The notes below the pieces were generated by a model, which saw only the letters and a program-made list of their open reading frames with translations, was not told the origin of the DNA and did no database searches. 64,000 bases of DNA. Source: Eonycteris spelaea. Taxonomy: Eukaryota > Chordata > Mammalia > Chiroptera > Pteropodidae. The stretch is from the NCBI GenBank assembly GCA_003508835.1, contig PUFA01000727.1, positions 37,149 to 101,148 on the forward strand. Reading direction: 5' to 3'. Below, in pieces: positions 59,505-64,000 of this stretch; position 1 is the stretch's first letter, and every line of letters begins with the position of its first letter. A program made the translations under genes and the position numbers.

Positions 59505-59735
59505 GGAACTGCTAAAGTGCCTGGTACAAATCCCAGTTCTGCACCTTAATATGTGCTTGAGTAGCTTCCTTAACCTCTCTGTGCCTCAGCTTCCTCATCT
59601 GAAAAATAATAGCACCCGCTTTTCAGGATTGCTGTGAGGATTAAATGAGTTAATATATAGAAAGGATTTAGTAAAGCATCTGTCACATGGTAAACAGCAT
59701 AAAAGTGTTAGCTATTACTGTTATCATTAGTATGT
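59505..59735 (+). repeat. MIR, near full length, right arm of an inverted pair
   Basis: ACAAATCCCAGTTCTGCACC, AACCTCTCTGTGCCTCAGC, TTCCTCATCTGAAAAATAAT, TGTGAGGATTAAATGAGTTA and CTGTCACATGGTAAACAGC: a well-kept MIR in sense orientation, 25 bp from an antisense MIR. Confidence 0.92.
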
Positions 59736-61490
59736 GGTAGAATAAAATGTCCTTCAAAAAAGGCTGAAATCAGTTTAGGAATCCCTTTCAATAGAATCCT
59801 TACTACTAAGTGAGTGAAAACTGAATCCAAACAAAGGGCACTACCTTTGTTCATCTGTTCATTTATCCACTTATTCTTCAACTAATATGCATGAAAGAAT
59901 AAAAATATTTGCTGAGTGGCTCCAGCCATAAATACAATGAGATCAAAGAGGAAGAAATCTCTGTGAGTTAGGCAATCAGGAACATCTGAGGAAAAGAAAT
60001 GTAATGTGGAACATGTCTTCAGGGGTAGGAGAAAGCTGGACTGCAAAGGAGAGAACACCCTCCAAAATTGTATGTGAAGAGAATGATCCAAATTAAGCAG
60101 TCTGAAATCAGCGGTGTTGGGTCCCACGGTGCATGATGGAAGTTCAGAGATAAGGCTGGCATTCGCCAAGGCAGCTCATTCATCTGAACCTCCATCACCC
60201 ACCATTGGACCTGTCACAGAGTAAGTGCCTAATACATGTTTGTTGAGTGAATTAATGATAAAAATACATGGTTAAACATTACACTATTAGGTATGCCTTC
60301 TGCACCTAGTACTTTTGGGTTGCAAAATTTACTTGAATGAATGAATAATAGCCAAGAAGGGCTTGCCTTTTGGTGGCCTGTCATTCCCCTCATACTGTGT
60401 AGTATTGATTTTACATCATAATTTTTACATCACAATTCTTCTGAGGAACTGAAAATTAGCATTTAGTTACTGTTCTCATTTTTAAAACAAAATTTGGATT
60501 CTAATTAAAGAAGAAAACATGGGTGGCATTAATCTGGTCATCTGTTACTAACTAGATGGTCACATAGCTGCCTTGATTTTATGCATAAAACTTCATTTAG
60601 AAAAGGGACCATTAGAACATTATGTTTTGGGTGAAATAGTAGTTTCATTGTTAATGATTTACCTATTCCCACAAGAATGTAATCATGGAAAAAGAAATAA
60701 AAGAAACACAGTTTAAATATATATATATATGTATATATGTATATATAAAACCTCAGAAAAAGAGTTGGTCCTTTTTCCACTCTTTAGAAATGTAAAGAAA
60801 TAGTCTATCTGTTTTGGCATGACATTATATGATCTATTTATTCTAAAATGCCAAGAATTTTTTTCTAGCATCCCATAAAACTCAAGGCCATAAGAATGGA
60901 TATGCTTCAAAAATAGAAAGAGAAAAGTCTGAGAGTTATTAAGATTTTTAAATAGTGGAACTGATTTTAACTAGGTCTATATGAGCAAAGCCAAATCCAC
61001 TTCAGCATAGGTTTTATTGACAATGTGACATTCCCTAATAATAATGTGTCTAGTCAGTATTTTCTCCAGTGTAATTTTAGAGATTCCATATGGCATGGGA
61101 GAAAGATTTCGTATGACAAAATGGTAGACAAAGCAGCAAGTAACACTCAAACTCCTGGATGAGCTTGTAAAAAAGGAAAGAAATTGTTCCAAGTACCAAG
61201 GCAAAGAGGTAGCTGACAGCCAGAGAGGAAAGTGTATAAAGCTAATAGGATAGCACTTGGGGAATGTGGAAATCAAACACTATTGACAGGTAAGAGCTTG
61301 GACGTTAATGCTCACTCAGGCACAAGAGACAAGGCCTCTGGCCAAGAAGGGTAGCTATTTGGAACTCCAACACACAAATCCTGTGTACAAAGCTAGAACT
61401 GTAAAAGGCTGCAATTAAAGTAAAATGATTAATAAATTCTACCCTTTGGCCAAGAGAGATGACAATGGACCTTTTCTCTGCTGAGTCTCT
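59736..61490. other. Unannotated DNA, one L2 end and one (TA)n
   Basis: An L2 terminus fragment lies at about 60205-60255 (CACAGAGTAAGTGCCTAATA, TGTTTGTTGAGTGAATTA). A (TA)n tract lies at 60717-60748. No gene seen; frames at 59882-60169 and 60977-61276 have no motifs. Confidence 0.5.
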
Positions 61491-61493
61491 GAG

Positions 61494-61499
61494 AATAAT

Positions 61500-61544
<45 letters not shown>

Positions 61545-61563
61545 CAACAACAACAACAACAAC
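61494..61563. repeat. Compound (AAT)n(AAC)n microsatellite
   Basis: About 16 AAT units change abruptly into about 7 AAC units. On the minus strand this yields a poly-Leu peptide, which is an artefact. Confidence 0.95.
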
Positions 61564-62795
61564 GTTATCTGATAGAACTCAGAGCCAATATTCTGCCTAA
61601 AAAGAATTTGAAGTACAACTTTAGTTTGTCCATTTACTGTGGAAAACTCCAAGGCAATAAACTAACATCAAAATTAAGATAAACTGAGTCCAGTTTATAA
61701 GCCTGCTTAGAGAGGCAAAATCAAAACTACTTTGAAAGTTCCACTGCTGAATATCAAAATTAGTGGGCAAAAGTTTGAAGAAAATCAGGATTTGTATAGT
61801 CTCAAAGTATCTCTGTCAAGGTATTTATTCACTATAAAGTAACTTTACAATGAAGAAATCAGGCAGACACTACCTTAATCAAGTGATCAAGGTCAGTATC
61901 ACCAGTTGTAAGACATATTAACATCATAAACTCTTTGATATTATGCACTAAGAAGGACACATCAATTTTGTATTATTCTTGCCAACCATGCATAATCTAA
62001 GTCCAACCAGGAGAAAACATCATACAAATTCAAATTGTGAGACATTCTACAAAATAACTGATCAATACTCTTCTGAAGTGTCAAGGTCATAAGAAAGAGA
62101 CGAGGGAAGACTGAGGAACTGTTACAGTTTAGAGAAGACTAAGAAGAACCAACAACTAAATGTGCCATCCTGGATAGGATCCTGGGACAGAAAAAGGATA
62201 TTAGTGGAAAAATTGATGAAATTCAAATAAGGTGTTCTGTTAATAGTATTGCCCAATGTTAACTTCTTGGTTTTGATAATTTCACTATAGTGAGATGCTA
62301 ACATTAAGAGAAGCTGGGTGAGAAGTATAAAGAAACTACTCTATACTATATTGGAATTTTTTTTGTAAATCTACAATTAATTCAATTTAAAATGATTTAA
62401 AGAAAACAAACAAACAAACAAAAAACTAGTCAGACAGGCCAACCCGAGAAGCAGTGAAACATTGCAGTGAGAAAGAAATTTCAGGTTAAGATGAGCTTAG
62501 AAAGCATAAAAAGAAATAATTCACTATAAGTGAGAGTTATCAGATATAATGGATGGATTCGTATGCCATGAATTTGGAACAACAAAAATCAGTAATGAAA
62601 TAAGAAATTATTGTCTAAAATTATCAAGGAGGTAAAACATAGAGAAAGCATAAGAAAAGAACAAGACGCCATGTAAACGGACAGAAATATTAAAAAAAAA
62701 AACTAAATAGCATGCACAGTCATTGAATCAATAAACTGATGGACTTAAGGAAAATTCCAAGAATGCAGCACAGAATGAAAAATAAATGAAAAAAT
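61564..62795. other. Unannotated AT-rich DNA
   Basis: An (AAAC)n patch lies at about 62405-62422, possibly a retroposon tail of unknown origin. Nothing else recognised. Confidence 0.45.
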
Positions 62796-62799
62796 GAAT

Positions 62800-63740
62800 G
62801 GAAAGTTAAAAGATGTGGAGAAGAGAGAGGTCTGACAAGAAGTTAAAAGAGAGAACAAACTGAGAGTTTGAGAAGGAAAGCAGAATGGACAAGAGCAGAT
62901 ATTTGAAGAGATAATGGCACAGAATAATTCACAAATTAAAGAATTACATTATAACCCCAAAATACACTGTAATAAAACTGAAAAAACCCTCAAAACAAAG
63001 AGAAAGGCAGAGGAAAAAAGACATACAAATACAGAGGAACAAATATATTAATAAACACTTACCAACGACCACAATGGAGGGTAGAAAACAACAGGATATC
63101 TTCAAGAGGTCAAGGGAAAGTAACTATGAATCTAGACTTATTTACCTACCCAGTTAAACATTGAAATACATTTCAGAAAATAAGAGTTTATTCCTAGAGT
63201 CATAAAACAAGTCTCAATAAATATCCAAGAATCGGTATCGTGCAAACCATATTCTATAACTAAAAACAGAAATCAAGAATTAAAAGAAAGCTAACCTATA
63301 CACATTTGGAAATTTTAAAACAAACACATAATTAACTAGCCAAAAAGAAATTATAATAATGTTAGGAAATATTTACATAAAAAGAAAATAAACACTAAAC
63401 ACAGTAAAGCCAAAGTAGTACTTAGAAAGCAAATTACAGCTTTAAGTGTATTTCTTAGAAAATAAATATAATTAGTGAAACATATGCCCAACTCAAGAAA
63501 TTAGAAAATAAACACAGAAAAAAAGAAAAAAAGAATAAAAGCAAGAGTAAAAATTAATTAAATGGAAAACAAAGTAAAAAAAGTTAGCACATGGAAACCT
63601 GGTTCTTTTTAAAACAAATCACATAAATGAGTCTAGTAAAATTAAATTTTAAAAGTAGAAAAGGTACGAATCAAAGTCATAGAGCTAAAAATGCTGATAA
63701 ATTTTTTAAAATTAGATGAAGTGCAAGTTTCTGGAAAATA
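62800..63740 (+). mobile_element. Diverged L1-like tract (upstream ORF2)
   Basis: The A-rich sense strand reads, in broken frames, KHMPNSRN.KINTEKK-like and METWFFLK (63580-63615). This resembles the L1 ORF2 stretch between the endonuclease and RT (usual KTWFFEKINK). The part before 63240 is only generally similar to old L1s. Boundaries are uncertain. Confidence 0.45.
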
Positions 63741-63754
63741 TAAATTTTCGACGT

Positions 63755-64000
63755 TTGGAGAAACATGGCAGAGTGAGAGATGTCCCCAGATCTCTCCCCT
63801 TGAAACAGCAATAAGCTGACCATCTAAAACTCAACAAAAAATGCCCAACTGCACACCAGCACATCTGAGCATGGGATCTGCACATAAGAGCTACCATATA
63901 TCAGAACTCCGGGTGTCGGGCAGTGGACTGAGAGGAACAAAGAAGATGCCTCTTGCAGTCAATAAAGCTCCCTGTAGGGGGAGAGGAGAAGAGAAGGTGT
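63755..64000 (+). mobile_element. L1 5' UTR, truncated by the window edge
   Basis: Starts GGAGAAACATGGCAGAGTGA and continues with GATCTCTCCCCTTGAAACAG, AGCTCCCTGTAGGGGGAGAG. It is GC-richer than its surroundings and resembles L1 5' UTRs of laurasiatherian mammals. If so, a possibly long L1 in plus orientation lies to the right of this window. Confidence 0.55.

Noticed and set aside
61305..61652. 115-codon minus frame with a poly-Leu run
   Set aside because: Poly-Leu comes from the AAT/AAC microsatellite; no other motif.
1..64000. CRISPR arrays, tRNA genes, bacterial-type operons or terminators
   Set aside because: None seen; base composition, introns and repeats are those of a mammalian chromosome.

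Overview
This is mammalian nuclear DNA, most likely from an Old World fruit bat (Pteropodidae). The main evidence is three retroposons built on 5S ribosomal RNA (22996-23088, 24631-24837, 55631-55806). Two of them carry a shared non-5S tail, which fits the megabat-specific MEG-R SINE families. The rest of the window fits a placental mammal: AT-rich, with L1, L2 and MIR fragments, a hAT element, microsatellites and a decayed gammaretrovirus-like provirus. There are no operons, CRISPR arrays or bacterial features.

One host gene is supported. It lies on the minus strand and enters from the right. Five exons (48393-48547, 47426-47622, 45609-45701, 33983-34088, 16569-16670) carry canonical GT/AG sites. 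They join in one frame to a terminal exon that ends in TAA, followed by a possible AATAAA signal. The encoded C-terminus looks like a divergent EF-hand protein. I cannot name the gene. One exon has a frame break at a run of seven T, so this copy may be inactive or the assembly may hold an error. The first three introns visible here are 770 nt, 1.7 kb and 11.5 kb, and the last is about 17.3 kb.

Layout: 1-1240 antisense L1 ORF2; 2196-2733 an L1 3' end with target duplications; 4689-10540 a provirus with two LTRs, a 4-bp target duplication, broken gag and pol, and about 2.3 kb of apparently non-viral DNA holding a MIR-like SINE; 10.5-16.2 kb mostly unremarkable; 16.2-48.6 kb the EF-hand gene. 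Its last intron holds LTR-like repeats, a nest (old repeat > L1 > RPL36A retropseudogene and two 5S SINEs), a hAT element and a 3.3-kb shortened L1 inserted into a MIR. From 48.6 to 64 kb there is repeat-rich DNA: a second L1 inserted into a MIR, an older L1 end, an L2, a 5S SINE, an inverted MIR pair, a compound microsatellite and the 5' end of another L1 at the right edge.

Most of the window is a record of retrotransposition around one slow-changing gene. The points most worth following up are the foreign segment in the provirus, the RPL36A/L1 junction and the damaged EF-hand exon. All repeat family names come from reading by eye; no database search was run.
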